64,000 nt of DNA from Bauldia sp. (GCA_028284325.1 JANQRX010000010.1:1-64000); one strand, 5' to 3'. Positions 52,030 to 62,228 are shown, counted from the stretch's first letter. A program made the numbers and translations. The notes: generated by a model from the sequence alone, not told the origin.

Positions 52030-53094
52030 ATGGTCAGGAAGTCGGTACAGAAGAAACGCCCAACACCATCGGTTTCGGCGGTGTTGGCGTCAGGAGCGCT
52101 GGTCGAGATGGTGAGCGACCCGCTGCGGCAGCGGAACGGGTTCGCCGTCTGGCAGGACGACAAGTTGCGCTTCGCGGACAAGGTCGAGAACGACCTGGGC
52201 CGTGAGCTGGTGCCGTATGCGTTCGACCATCCGCTGATGCGCAGTAACGTCATGCGCTTCCCGGTGGCGCCGGAGGCGTATGGGTCGGTGCATGAGCTGG
52301 TCGGCGAGGTCAGAGAGTTCGTCAACCGGTATGTGGGGCTGAGCGACGGCTTTGACATCGCCGCCAGCTATTATGTCCTTTTCACTTGGCTCTACGACGG
52401 CTTCAACGACCTGCCGTACCTGCGCGTCACCGGAGACTACGGTTCCGGCAAGACACGCTTCCTGCACACTATTGGATCGGTCTGCTATCGCCCGATCTTT
52501 GCAAGTGGCGCTTCCACGCTCTCGCCGATCTTCCATCTGCTCGACGAGTTCGGTGGCACCCTGATCCTCGACGAAGGAGACTTTCGGCTGTCGGACGAAA
52601 CCGCCGACATGGTGAAGCTGTTCAACAGCGGCAACACCCGCGGCATGCCGATCTTGCGCTCACAGATGACGCGGGAGCGCACATTCGAGCCACGCGTGTT
52701 CAACGTGTTCGGCCCCAAGATCGTGGCAACGCGCGGACGCTACGACGACCGCGGTCTTGAGAGCCGATTCCTGACGGAGCGAATGAGCCCGCAATCGCTC
52801 CACGACGGCATTCCCGTCAATCTTCCAGAAGCGTTCGAGGAGCAGGCCGCGCGTCTGCGCAACAAGCTGCTGATGTATCGGTTCAAGACATATCGCCGAT
52901 ACACACCGCAACAGGTGCTCATCAAAGAACCCATCGAGCCACGACTGCAACAGGTACTCGCACCGCTCCTGTCGATCATCGACGACGACAACGAACGTGA
53001 CGTGGTCATCGAGGTCGCGCAGCGCGACCGACGCCGCACGCCGGTCTCACTCCCCGGCCACGACGGAGACGATGTCGTGTGGGTGCCGGTGTGA
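52030..53094 (+). CDS. AAA-type ATPase, phage/plasmid primase-helicase-like
   Basis: LRVTGDYGSGKTRFLHTIGSVCYRPIFASGASTLSPIFHLLDEFGGTLILDEGDF (Walker A and B). Confidence 0.65.
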   Translation: MVRKSVQKKRPTPSVSAVLASGALVEMVSDPLRQRNGFAVWQDDKLRFADKVENDLGRELVPYAFDHPLMRSNVMRFPVAPEAYGSVHELVGEVREFVNRYVGLSDGFDIAASYYVLFTWLYDGFNDLPYLRVTGDYGSGKTRFLHTIGSVCYRPIFASGASTLSPIFHLLDEFGGTLILDEGDFRLSDETADMVKLFNSGNTRGMPILRSQMTRERTFEPRVFNVFGPKIVATRGRYDDRGLESRFLTERMSPQSLHDGIPVNLPEAFEEQAARLRNKLLMYRFKTYRRYTPQQVLIKEPIEPRLQQVLAPLLSIIDDDNERDVVIEVAQRDRRRTPVSLPGHDGDDVVWVPV

Positions 53095-53389
53095 TCGAAT
53101 CAGCTTGCGCCGTCTCATTTCGCACAACTAGAGGTGCGCCGGTGGTTCTTGGAAATACAAGCGTTGCGCCAACATGTAACGCCGTTTCAAGAATGCACTT
53201 TCGCGCAAACGATACACAACAGAATAGCAACCCGCAACTCGCGAGTGGGATCAACAACTTGCCAAAAACAAACCCAGCTAAACCTCAACAAAATCTGTCG
53301 TGGCTTAGCTGGGGTGTGCGCTTGAGCTGACTCCCTCGGCTCGCTTGAGCCTACTGTCCATTCAAGTTCCTTCCCTAGCCGATGTTTGA

Positions 53390-53578
53390 TCAGGGCGAAA
53401 TATTCGGCCAGTTGTAAGTGACGACCCAAACTATCGTCGCCACAATTAGACCTGCTATCACACCCTGGAAGATGTTCTTCTTACACCACCATGGTTGCTT
53501 GATGTGCTTCGAAGCGGCTCTTTCGAACGCGCTGTCGATCAGTCGCTGGAAATCTGGATGCTCCTTGATGATACGCAT
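53390..53578 (-). CDS. Small hypothetical protein with one TM segment
   Basis: NIFQGVIAGLIVATIVWVVTYNW. Confidence 0.4.
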   Translation of the reverse strand: MRIIKEHPDFQRLIDSAFERAASKHIKQPWWCKKNIFQGVIAGLIVATIVWVVTYNWPNISP

Positions 53579-54021
53579 CCTGATCCTCCCTTGTGAGGGT
53601 ACTTAACGGTCCCTCGCTCCGCGGCCCAACACGACGCGGCCTGAAACCGATTGACACCAACACAGACATGACTTCCTCCCTTTGCCCGCCGTTGGTTCGG
53701 CCGGCCATGTTGTCGTTCTTGCTGAACGCACTCGGCTTTCCGTTCCGCTTACCCCCAATCGCTAACTCACGCACGCCATTTGCCTCCCGTTCTGGTGCGA
53801 CCAGACCACGTCATGACTGGCCAGCTAACTTGACACTCGAACCACTACAGCACACAAAGGCATCCGTCAAGCATCTAAGAGCGCTTCTGTCTGACAAAGG
53901 TGCTTGACGAGCATCTCTAATGAGTTTACGATTTCAAATGGCAGTTTGAGGCTGCCGGCGGGAATGTTTCGGATTCGTTACAATCCCCCGGTACTGATTC
54001 TTGAAAACGGAGGACAGAAGG

Positions 54022-54327
54022 ATGGAGTCAATAGCCGCCGTGGCGCGCCAAGGCGCGCCACAGAAGCTTGGGTCCTCTTCAGAAAGCGCCGCAAAAAGTT
54101 CGACAGAAACGACCAAGATCGAACGGGTCTCTGTTCGCCTGACTGGCGAGTTGGGACAGGGAATTCGAGATCTACAGGATGTGACTCACGCTACCAGCCC
54201 AAGCGAAGTGGTACGCCGGGCCATCGTCGTTTATCGCGCGCTTGTAGACGCCAAAGTAGCCGGGCACGAACCCCTTATTGTCGTCAGGGAAGACGGCCAG
54301 GAGAAACGAGTTCCGATTTTCCTTTGA
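54022..54327 (+). CDS. Small ribbon-helix-helix-like protein
   Basis: RVSVRLTGELGQGIRDLQDVTHATSPSEVVRRAIVVYRALVD. Confidence 0.55.
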   Translation: MESIAAVARQGAPQKLGSSSESAAKSSTETTKIERVSVRLTGELGQGIRDLQDVTHATSPSEVVRRAIVVYRALVDAKVAGHEPLIVVREDGQEKRVPIFL

Positions 54328-54350
54328 CGCACCCAGTACACCCGACGAGA

Positions 54351-54381
54351 GGCCCCACGGTAACTCCCACGCCGTGGGGCC
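54351..54381. terminator. Perfect 10-bp inverted repeat ggccccacgg/ccgtggggcc
   Basis: Downstream of the RHH-like ORF; direct reading. Confidence 0.5.
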
Positions 54382-54694
54382 AGTTCTAACCACTCCAGCT
54401 GATCATTCACCTGCTCAACAAGCCCGGCATCAAGCTTCTTCTAGACGACGTCTCCGCTGTTGGAAGAGACCACAACGTGTTGGAAATTACACCGCGAACA
54501 GCCCCGGTCGCTGAACTTGCACCCGCCTCGCACGTGAGCGAACTCTGAACCGGGTACGACTTAAGGCCGAAACTCGGTATAACACCCGCGTTATGCACAG
54601 CTACGCACGCTCACCGTGCCTTTCCGTGCCTTTGTGGGTCGCGCTGATCTGTTAGCGTAGTGGAACGCGCGCCTGTCGGCGCGTCGTCACTTCC

Positions 54695-55042
54695 ATGCGC
54701 ACAAAGTTCACCAATCATCTCGCCACAGTTCGCAGACGACACGGCTTCACGCAGCTTGAGGTCGCGTACCTGCTCGGCCTCGACGCCCGGCAACGGGTAT
54801 CGCGGTACGAGCTCGAAGAGAGCGACCCCAACCTCGACGAGTTGTTCGTCTTTCAGGCCATCTTCGATGTGCTGCCGCATGAGTTGTTTCCGTGTCGCTT
54901 CGACCTGGCGAAGGAAACCGCCACCGAGAGAGTCGCACGGCTGATCGCCATGCTGGACGACGATACGCGTCGCCTCACCGCGCACAAACAGCAGTACCTC
55001 CGCGAAGCCCTTGAGCGGATCAAACGCACCAACGCCCTATGA
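54695..55042 (+). CDS. XRE-type helix-turn-helix protein
   Basis: NHLATVRRRHGFTQLEVAYLLGLDARQRVSRYELEESDPNLDELFVFQAIFDVLPHELF. Confidence 0.85.
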   Translation: MRTKFTNHLATVRRRHGFTQLEVAYLLGLDARQRVSRYELEESDPNLDELFVFQAIFDVLPHELFPCRFDLAKETATERVARLIAMLDDDTRRLTAHKQQYLREALERIKRTNAL

Positions 55043-55548
55043 CACTACCGCGGCCGCGACGAAAGCCAGTAGTCTTGGCGTTCTTCTTCAACGCGCGTGG
55101 CATCGCTCACGCCGTGTTCGACGGCCCGCGATCGCTGCTGCGATGGGGCGTCAAGACGGCGAACCCCAAGAGCGTCGAAAACCGCTGCGAGAAGGCCCTC
55201 GCACTGGTGTTGCTGTTCCGGCCATCCGTGATTGTCGTGCAGGACTGCGACGGCGAGCTGTCGAGATGCACGAAGAGCGTTCGCGAAACAATCGAGCAGC
55301 TTGCGACCCACGCCCACGAGCGGAAGATCGAGATTGCGCGGTATTCACGCTCCGACGTTCTGAGCGCGTTCGCACCTCATCGGGCGCACACCAAGCACCA
55401 GATCGCACTTGCGATTGCAGAGATACTGCCGGAACTCGCACCTCACATCCCGCCCAAGCGCAAACAATGGCAGGGCGAAGCGCACCGCATGGCGTTCTTC
55501 GACGCCGCGTCACTTGCGCTCACGTACTACGCTGACGAGCGTCGGTGA
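55039..55548 (+). CDS. RNase H-fold (RuvC/YqgF-like) putative nuclease or resolvase
   Basis: VVLAFFFNARGIAHAVFDGPRSLLRWGVKT, PSVIVVQDCDGE, and a C-terminal D motif (FFDAASLALTYY); ATGA overlap with the XRE gene. Confidence 0.55.
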   Translation: MTLPRPRRKPVVLAFFFNARGIAHAVFDGPRSLLRWGVKTANPKSVENRCEKALALVLLFRPSVIVVQDCDGELSRCTKSVRETIEQLATHAHERKIEIARYSRSDVLSAFAPHRAHTKHQIALAIAEILPELAPHIPPKRKQWQGEAHRMAFFDAASLALTYYADERR

Positions 55549-55735
55549 GAGCGCCCGTTGTGAAAGTGCGGTTGGGGCGGTCGAGAACACCGCCCGTTTT
55601 TTTCATCAACGGTGCGCGCAGCTGACCTCAACGAGTGCCGCACGACGCGATGCAGAGGGCTCGCCGCCCGTTAGGCGAGCTACTTCTGCCTGTTGTGGCG
55701 TGGCGCGACGTACGCTTCTCACGTGGGCTGCGGCC

Positions 55736-56743
55736 TCAGAACTCGAACGACGCCTCCGCCGTCAACCCGAGGATGCTGGTCATCCAGTTGACCGGCTGCG
55801 GTAAACCACCTCCACCGATGATGTGGTTTTCAAAGTGGGTATGGCCCCGCGTCCGCATGTGCCAGTATCGCACACCCACACCGACGCGACCATTTTCGTG
55901 GACGTGGTAGTCGAGCATGGCTTCGAGTTGGACGCCCCAGCCGGTGCCGTCTTCGGGGATGGCACCGGTGAAGCAGCCGGTGGTGGTACAGCCGGGCGGC
56001 ATCCGGAGCCAATGGTAATCGTGGCCGTTCAGCACCACGAGTGGGAGCGCCGCCGCTTCACCGCGTAGCCTCCATTTTCCGCGATTGATCTCGCCGTTGA
56101 GCCCTGCACGTAGCGAATGCCAATTGTTCTTCTGGCTGATGCCTAAGACCGAGTTGGCGATGGACGGGACACAGATGCCGGGATTTGTGGCCGTCTGCGT
56201 ACAGCCATAGGCATTCACGTCCTGGCGAAAGTAGTTGTACCCAAAGAAAGCGCCGAGCCGATCGTCACCGCGCTCATGGAAGTACCAGCCGGCGTCGATG
56301 GTAGCGTAGCCGAGGAAGCCGCCGCGCTGGTCGGAGTTGGTGCTTGAATACGGCGTCGTTACCGGTGGGAAGTCTTCGTCCTTGAGGTTGCCGCCGACAA
56401 CGGCACCCAAGCCGGCGATGCCCTTGAGGAAGAAACTGCTCCGCTCAATCTCACCAAAGACCTCCCCGGAGTGGGTGGTGAGGCCGTCATAGGTGAGGCG
56501 CGACAACACGGTACTGCCAGTGGTGTCGTACAAATCCTTGGCAGTGGTCCCCATGCCGATCCAGTAGCGGGTACCGAAGGCGATATCGAAGGCCTGTTCG
56601 ATGCCCTCCGGTATCGCGGCTGGCTCCTTGTCCGGTGTGCCGATCGACAGGTCAGCCGCTACTGCGACGCCTGAGGCCAGGCCGGCCAGAACGGCCACGA
56701 CGCCGAACGCAAGCGACCGGCGATTTCCACTCATTTGATGCAT
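55736..56743 (-). CDS. Outer-membrane beta-barrel-like protein
   Basis: Signal peptide, alternating strand pattern, C-terminal ...LTAEASFEF ending in Phe. Confidence 0.6.
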   Translation of the reverse strand: MHQMSGNRRSLAFGVVAVLAGLASGVAVAADLSIGTPDKEPAAIPEGIEQAFDIAFGTRYWIGMGTTAKDLYDTTGSTVLSRLTYDGLTTHSGEVFGEIERSSFFLKGIAGLGAVVGGNLKDEDFPPVTTPYSSTNSDQRGGFLGYATIDAGWYFHERGDDRLGAFFGYNYFRQDVNAYGCTQTATNPGICVPSIANSVLGISQKNNWHSLRAGLNGEINRGKWRLRGEAAALPLVVLNGHDYHWLRMPPGCTTTGCFTGAIPEDGTGWGVQLEAMLDYHVHENGRVGVGVRYWHMRTRGHTHFENHIIGGGGLPQPVNWMTSILGLTAEASFEF

Positions 56744-57065
56744 GACGATCCCCCTTGATCACCTGTCGGCAGCGCTGCGGCCGTGATCCATCCCATGTTC
56801 GCCGCCAGTAAAAATCTGTGTTAAATCCCCAAAAGCATGAGCTTTCATGAGAGCAAACCTTGATAAATCAATCGCATGTGAAACACTTTGGACAATTATG
56901 TTGCAATTATGGAGAAGAAAACGAGATAAAGCTTGCGATGCGAGCGGGAATGCTGCTAACGTCGCTCACAGTCGCCTTCGGAAATCAGCCGAAACTGGCA
57001 GCTCCGATGAAACGGAATTGTCCATTCGGTTGCAGCGTGAGGCGGGGCGTCCGTTGGAGCCCGCC

Positions 57066-57677
57066 ATGCGCACGACCACTCACACCGAGCCGACACTTCA
57101 CACCGCTCGCGGAGAGCGGAAGTATCTGACCGCGGCCGAGCGTGTTCGCTTCGTAGCGGCGGCCGAGTCCCAACCAACCGCAGTACGGCTGTTTTGCTTA
57201 CTGCTTCTATGGAGCGGTGGTCGACTATCCGAAGTGCTGTCGGTCACTGCCAACAACTTTGACCTTGACCTCGGCGCTGTCGGCCTAAAGACGCTCAAGC
57301 GCCGGAAGCGTGGTGTCGTCCGGTACGTTCCCCTGCCGCCAGATCTCATCCGGGAACTCGACGACGCTTTTCAGATTCAGCGTCGGCAGGTCGATCCGGA
57401 ACACGGGCACGGACGGCTGTGGTGTTGGAGTCGCACTACCGCCTGGCGCCGACTGAAAGAGGTTATGGACGCCGCCAACATCTCCGGGCCACCGGCCTCA
57501 CCGAAGGGTCTACGTCACACGTTCGGTGTGGCCGCGTTTCAGTCTTCCGTTCCACCCCATCTGGTGCAGCGGTGGTTGGGGCATGCATCGCCGCGCACGA
57601 CGGCCATCTACGGAGATGTCATTGGACCCGAGGAGCGGGAGTTCGCGAGGCGGATGTGGTCGCTAGGCGTGGCTTAA
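57066..57677 (+). CDS. Tyrosine recombinase/phage integrase family protein (start uncertain; ORF open from 56847)
   Basis: LLLWSGGRLSEVLSV, LRHTFGVAAFQ, VQRWLGHASPRTTAIYGDV (catalytic R, HxxR-type, H, Y). Confidence 0.88.
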   Translation: MRTTTHTEPTLHTARGERKYLTAAERVRFVAAAESQPTAVRLFCLLLLWSGGRLSEVLSVTANNFDLDLGAVGLKTLKRRKRGVVRYVPLPPDLIRELDDAFQIQRRQVDPEHGHGRLWCWSRTTAWRRLKEVMDAANISGPPASPKGLRHTFGVAAFQSSVPPHLVQRWLGHASPRTTAIYGDVIGPEEREFARRMWSLGVA

Positions 57678-57703
57678 CTTTCACAAGATCTCTGATTGCA
57701 ACT

Positions 57704-57734
57704 CGAAAAAAAGCCCCCACACAAAATGGGGGCT
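57704..57734 (-). terminator. Rho-independent terminator for the HD operon
   Basis: gcccccacacaaaatgggggc with an A run on the left, i.e. a T run in the minus-strand transcript. Confidence 0.85.
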
Positions 57735-57738
57735 ACGA

Positions 57739-58008
57739 CTAATCTGGCGACATGAAACTCTCTGCAAATAGCATCGTGCGTAAACCAGACTGCGTAATCC
57801 TCATCCGAGATCCCGGCAACTCCTCCACGCTGCCATCGGCGAGAAGGTCCCGAAACGCATCCGTTACGGACGCCATGCTTAATCTGTAGTCCTTTGCATA
57901 GTCATACTGATCGATCATACTGTCGAGATCGCTCAATAGCAAAGGAGTTCCATCTTCCCGAAAGTTTTTCAAAAGAACGTATACCCCTCGTGTGTACGGA
58001 CTACACAT
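57739..58008 (-). CDS. Small winged-helix-like protein, second gene of the HD operon
   Basis: 89 aa; starts inside the last codons of the HD gene and precedes the terminator. Confidence 0.6.
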   Translation of the reverse strand: MCSPYTRGVYVLLKNFREDGTPLLLSDLDSMIDQYDYAKDYRLSMASVTDAFRDLLADGSVEELPGSRMRITQSGLRTMLFAESFMSPD

Positions 58009-59950
58009 GCCTCTCTCCCTCTATTGCGTTCAACCTTTCTCTCCTTCTCCTCTTGGTTCGCTTTCTTCGTTCCCTCTCCCTCCTCTCTCTCACCGCCAAT
58101 ATCAGGTCTCTCTCTATCATATCACATAGCTTCAAATACTTCCTAGTCGACTTAATATTCTTCGCAAAGAAAGATACATGCAGATTCGGCGACCTTCTGG
58201 AAATCGACTCTAAAGAAGCCAGGTACGGAGACACATCAGAAACGTTCCACAACTCGCCCCGCTCATCTACAACATGCAGGACCTCTTCATCAGTATGGTA
58301 TACTTTTGGCTCAAGAAACTGCCTAAATATTAAGATATCCCTAACATGCTCGGATGCAAATCTATTCAACGCTTCTTCTATTAAGATTCTTTCCTCCGCA
58401 CTCACTATAAATGGATTTTCACCATCAACGTCGCCGTGCTTTTCCGCCGCCGTTCTGTAGTCGATCTCCGACTTCCACATAGTATAGAGATTTCGCGTTT
58501 GACGAAAAATGAAGGTTTCGATTAACATACGCAGGTGATTCAGCTCGATTGAGTTCGTCTTCTTAATAATATCACTAATGTCTAGCAACATCGATCGAAG
58601 CCAAGACTCATCAACTATCCTATTTGAGTAATTAGGTAAAATTTGATTCTTTGATACATCACTATCATCGCGTATCTCAATAAATCCGTAACTTTTCAAT
58701 AGAAAAACTACGTCAGAGCTCGGGTCAATATAGCATAAACGCAGGAGTTGCTTGATAATCTCCTCTACTAGAAGATTCATTCTAACAACAGAATGATGAT
58801 AAACAATAAATCTGTAATTAAGAAATCGACTATGAAAGAAAGATTCTACAACAGATAGTGACTTGTAGCTAGGGCATATGCTAAATTTTCTTTTAGATGA
58901 ACTATAGTGTAAAACAAACTGCGATACCAATCTCCTTGAATCAAAAGTACGGTCGGTGACGCCGGATTCTATAGGATCTCGCAATGTATAATCGATACGA
59001 TCAGCATCAAGTTGACTCGAAATAATATCTCTCAAGCAGGGGAAGATGTTGTTTGACTCGGAAACACCATTGTTTCTCTTGGAAAACATTATTGTATTTG
59101 CAATATGAAAGACTGTAAGCATGTATGCTCGATCAGGATCTCGGCCATTTTCAACATCTAGGCATATCTCATCAAATATTTGAATGCCTCTTCGTTCATG
59201 TACCGGTAGTTTACGAAGAAAGATTTGAAAATCATTAAGTTTAATTCCAAGAGAATTGCAGATTGCTGTATATCTATGCTTAGTGTAACCATAACCGCGC
59301 GTTGGAGAGAATATATCTTTATCTAGATCGTCGTAATTGTTACTAAAAGCTATTTTGAACTTCTCGTCATCGCCGTAACGTTCAAATATGGTCGGTGCCT
59401 GCTTAAGTGCATTTTCAAAAATGTGGCTCATGGGTAGGTGGCCAATATCATGTATAAGGCCACAAATTCTCACAGCGACGCCGAATGTGTTAAGGAGAAA
59501 TAGAGGATCGTATTCTTCTATGAATATTCCATTTTCCGTATCCGTGAAATTGCCAACAGATCGACTTCCGTCAATCGGTCGATGCTGAAATGCGAACTGG
59601 TATCCTACGCTTTTACGCCAGCTCTCCTCTAGAGTTTTTCTGCTGCGTTCTGTAGTGGCGAGGTATTTCGCCACAGATTCGGCCATACTCCGTATTCCGC
59701 GACGTAAAGCGCCTTGTCTGGAGTTGTTGACTGAATGGCGGAATATTTCGCCGGCAACATGGGCAACCCCAAGCGAATGTGCGAATCGGGAGTTCTTGTT
59801 GTTTGGATAGGCAGTGTATGTAGACGAGTTTTGCAGAATGAAATGCAGTCGTTGAAAATGACGACTGTCGATGACGGTCTTTTCAAGAGGAGAGAGTGGA
59901 ATGTAACCGTGAACTACATCTTTGATTGGCGTGATATGTCGATTCGGCAT
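58001..59950 (-). CDS. HD-domain phosphohydrolase (dGTPase/SAMHD1-like superfamily)
   Basis: VIDSRHFQRLHFI, RFAHSLGVAHVAGEIFRH, CGLIHDIGHLPMSHIFENAL, QLDADRIDYTLRDPIESG; start taken at ATG 59950. Confidence 0.85.
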   Translation of the reverse strand: MPNRHITPIKDVVHGYIPLSPLEKTVIDSRHFQRLHFILQNSSTYTAYPNNKNSRFAHSLGVAHVAGEIFRHSVNNSRQGALRRGIRSMAESVAKYLATTERSRKTLEESWRKSVGYQFAFQHRPIDGSRSVGNFTDTENGIFIEEYDPLFLLNTFGVAVRICGLIHDIGHLPMSHIFENALKQAPTIFERYGDDEKFKIAFSNNYDDLDKDIFSPTRGYGYTKHRYTAICNSLGIKLNDFQIFLRKLPVHERRGIQIFDEICLDVENGRDPDRAYMLTVFHIANTIMFSKRNNGVSESNNIFPCLRDIISSQLDADRIDYTLRDPIESGVTDRTFDSRRLVSQFVLHYSSSKRKFSICPSYKSLSVVESFFHSRFLNYRFIVYHHSVVRMNLLVEEIIKQLLRLCYIDPSSDVVFLLKSYGFIEIRDDSDVSKNQILPNYSNRIVDESWLRSMLLDISDIIKKTNSIELNHLRMLIETFIFRQTRNLYTMWKSEIDYRTAAEKHGDVDGENPFIVSAEERILIEEALNRFASEHVRDILIFRQFLEPKVYHTDEEVLHVVDERGELWNVSDVSPYLASLESISRRSPNLHVSFFAKNIKSTRKYLKLCDMIERDLILAVRERRERERRKRTKRRRRERLNAIEGERHV

Positions 59951-60234
59951 TAGCCCGGCCCCCCCCGAGAGTCGGCGCCGAAACTGCAACGCTGCGTCGA
60001 TCCCCGAAAAGGAAACGACCTTTGCAGACGGATCAAGCGATTGCAACCCAGAGTATCTCCAGCGTTGGAGGCATTGCGACGGATTTATGACAAGTCGGCA
60101 GTTCGATCTCGTGAGGACGCACACGGCTTTCATGTCTGCGATGCGGTGGCACTTCTTCTGACGCCGTATCCATATTCGATACAAGGTCGCCGTAGGCGCA
60201 TGTCTCCTTGATCACCCCTGACGTCCTCTCCTGC

Positions 60235-60900
60235 CTATCCTCCGAGGAGGCGGTGCTCCCGCGTCCCTCCATCTTCAACGGCGATGGCGTCAGTTTGGCT
60301 AGGTCGCCAAACCGCCTGATGGTCCGCAAACAAAAACCGCGCCGGCGGCACCGAGTGCGGTCGACCCGCTAAGCGCTTCCGATACATCCGCTGCATCGCC
60401 GCCACCCGCCGGCTGTTCGTCGTCACCGTGAGCACCTGAAACGTGGGGATACCGAACTGCCGTTTGTGAGCGCCGGTCTTCCAAGCGTAGGCGTAGACCA
60501 CGAACTTGCGCAGGACCGAGGTGTCCTTCCAGAACTTCAGCGTCTTGCTCTTGCGCTCGCTGACATCGATCGTCTCGGTGCCACGATCGATCTCCAGGAA
60601 GATGAACCGACGGTTCTTGCCTTCGGGGAGCTGCGGGAAGCGCAGCATGAAAAGGCCGTCGGGGATTGTCCCTTCGGTTTCCCGGTAACCGTACCAGTTG
60701 ACCCGCGCTGACAGGAGACCGGGCAGCGAGTCGCGTTTCAGAATATCCGGCGCGTACCGTTCATAGATTTGGTCGGGGTAGAAGAACTCCACGTCCTCAT
60801 GCTGCGGGCCGCTCCACGTATCTGAATCAGGAAGTGCGGGATGGCAATTACGGTGTCGCTCCAAGTCGTTTTGTCGGATTCCGCCTTCTGCCGAACTCAT
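60235..60900 (-). pseudogene. N-terminally truncated replication-relaxation-like protein
   Basis: FIFLEIDRGTETIDVSERKSKTLKFWKDTSVLRKFVVYAYAW matches the C-terminal region of 47176-48120; N-terminal half missing at the integrase 3' end. Confidence 0.55.
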
Positions 60901-62065
60901 CCAACAAATCCGCCCACTGCTGCATCAACTCGACACGCTGATCCCAATAGCTCGCGCGATTGTAGGCTCGGCGGATGGCGTTCTGGTCCCGGTGCGCGAG
61001 GACGGCTTCGATCACGTCAGGATCGAAGCCGCGGGAATTGAGGATCGTGCTCGCCGTCACGCGAAACCCGTGCGCGGTGACTTCGTCCTTGGAGAAGCCC
61101 ATCCGCCGCAGGGCCGAGTTGAATGCCATGTTCGACAGCGGGCGGTCTTTTGTCCGGATGGACGGGAAGACCAGTTCGCTGCCTTCCGATAGCGGCCAGA
61201 TATCCGAGAGCACCGCAAGAGCCTGGCGGGACAGGGGCACGTCGTGCGGACGGCGCATCTTCATGCGCTCGGCCGGGATGCGCCACCGGGCTTTGTCGAA
61301 GTCGAATTCGCTACGTCCTGCGCCACGCACTTCACCGGGGCGCACGCAGGTGAGGATCAGGAGTTTGAGAGCCGCGCCAATCGTCGGCCAGCCGTCGAAC
61401 TCATCAAGCGCACGGAGGAACCTCCCGAGTTCTCGCTCGTTGGTGATCGCGGCGCGGCCCTTCGAGGCAGGGGCGGCAAGGGCACCATGCAGCGGAACCG
61501 TTGGATCGTCCTTCGCGCGGAGTGTCACGATCGCGTACCGAAACACACCGCCGATCGTTCCCCGCAGCCGGCGTGCGGTCTCGCGGCGCCCGCTCTTTTC
61601 GACATGCTGAAGGACAGCGAGAATCTCTGCCGGCGAAACCTCGGCGATCGGCCGCTTCGAAAGGGGCTTCGCAAGATCCTTCAATAGCCAGCGGTTCTTG
61701 GACAGCGTGGAGGCTGCCGCGCCGTTGGCCTCCATACGCTCCAGGTACTCATCGGCGACCAGCCCGAATGTCGTTTCGGCTGCAGCTTCGGCGGCGCGCT
61801 TGTCCGCTTCGCGTTTGGCTGCGGGGTCGATGCCTTCCGAGAGCAGCCGCTTCGCGTCGTCGCGCTTCCGACGCGCGTCGGCGAGCGTCACGATCGGATA
61901 CTTGCCGAACGAGAGGATGTTCTCCTTCTGCCGGTGCTTGTACCGGAGCTGCCAGAGCTTTGACCCACCCGGCTGGACGAGCACGTGGAGACCGTCGCCA
62001 TCTGACAGACGGTAGGGTTTTTCACGCGGTTTGGCTCGGCGCAGTGCGAAGTCCGAGAGCGCCAT
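60848..62065 (-). CDS. P4-type tyrosine integrase, intact, adjacent to tRNA-Phe
   Basis: MALSDFALRRAKPREKPYRLSDGDGLHVLVQPGGSKLWQLRYKHRQKENILSFGKYPIVTLADARRKRDDAKRLL; LTCVRPGEVRGA, AHGFRVTASTILNSRGFDPDVIEAVLAH. Confidence 0.95.
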   Translation of the reverse strand: MALSDFALRRAKPREKPYRLSDGDGLHVLVQPGGSKLWQLRYKHRQKENILSFGKYPIVTLADARRKRDDAKRLLSEGIDPAAKREADKRAAEAAAETTFGLVADEYLERMEANGAAASTLSKNRWLLKDLAKPLSKRPIAEVSPAEILAVLQHVEKSGRRETARRLRGTIGGVFRYAIVTLRAKDDPTVPLHGALAAPASKGRAAITNERELGRFLRALDEFDGWPTIGAALKLLILTCVRPGEVRGAGRSEFDFDKARWRIPAERMKMRRPHDVPLSRQALAVLSDIWPLSEGSELVFPSIRTKDRPLSNMAFNSALRRMGFSKDEVTAHGFRVTASTILNSRGFDPDVIEAVLAHRDQNAIRRAYNRASYWDQRVELMQQWADLLDEFGRRRNPTKRLGATP

Positions 62066-62228
62066 GGTGGGTAACGCCTTTTCGAGCGTGGGTAACGGGT
62101 CGGAATTTTTACCCACGTTTCGATGCGTTGCAAGGGATCGCGGCGTTCCGCTATGTGCGGTTCATCGTTGTAAAACGGCCAAAATAAGCCATTTCTGAGA
62201 GGCTATGGTCTGCTATGAGAAGGAGAAA

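Noticed and set aside
53274-53312. Inverted repeat cccagctaa...ttagctggg
   Set aside because: Short arms and long loop; could be a terminator or chance, not enough to call.
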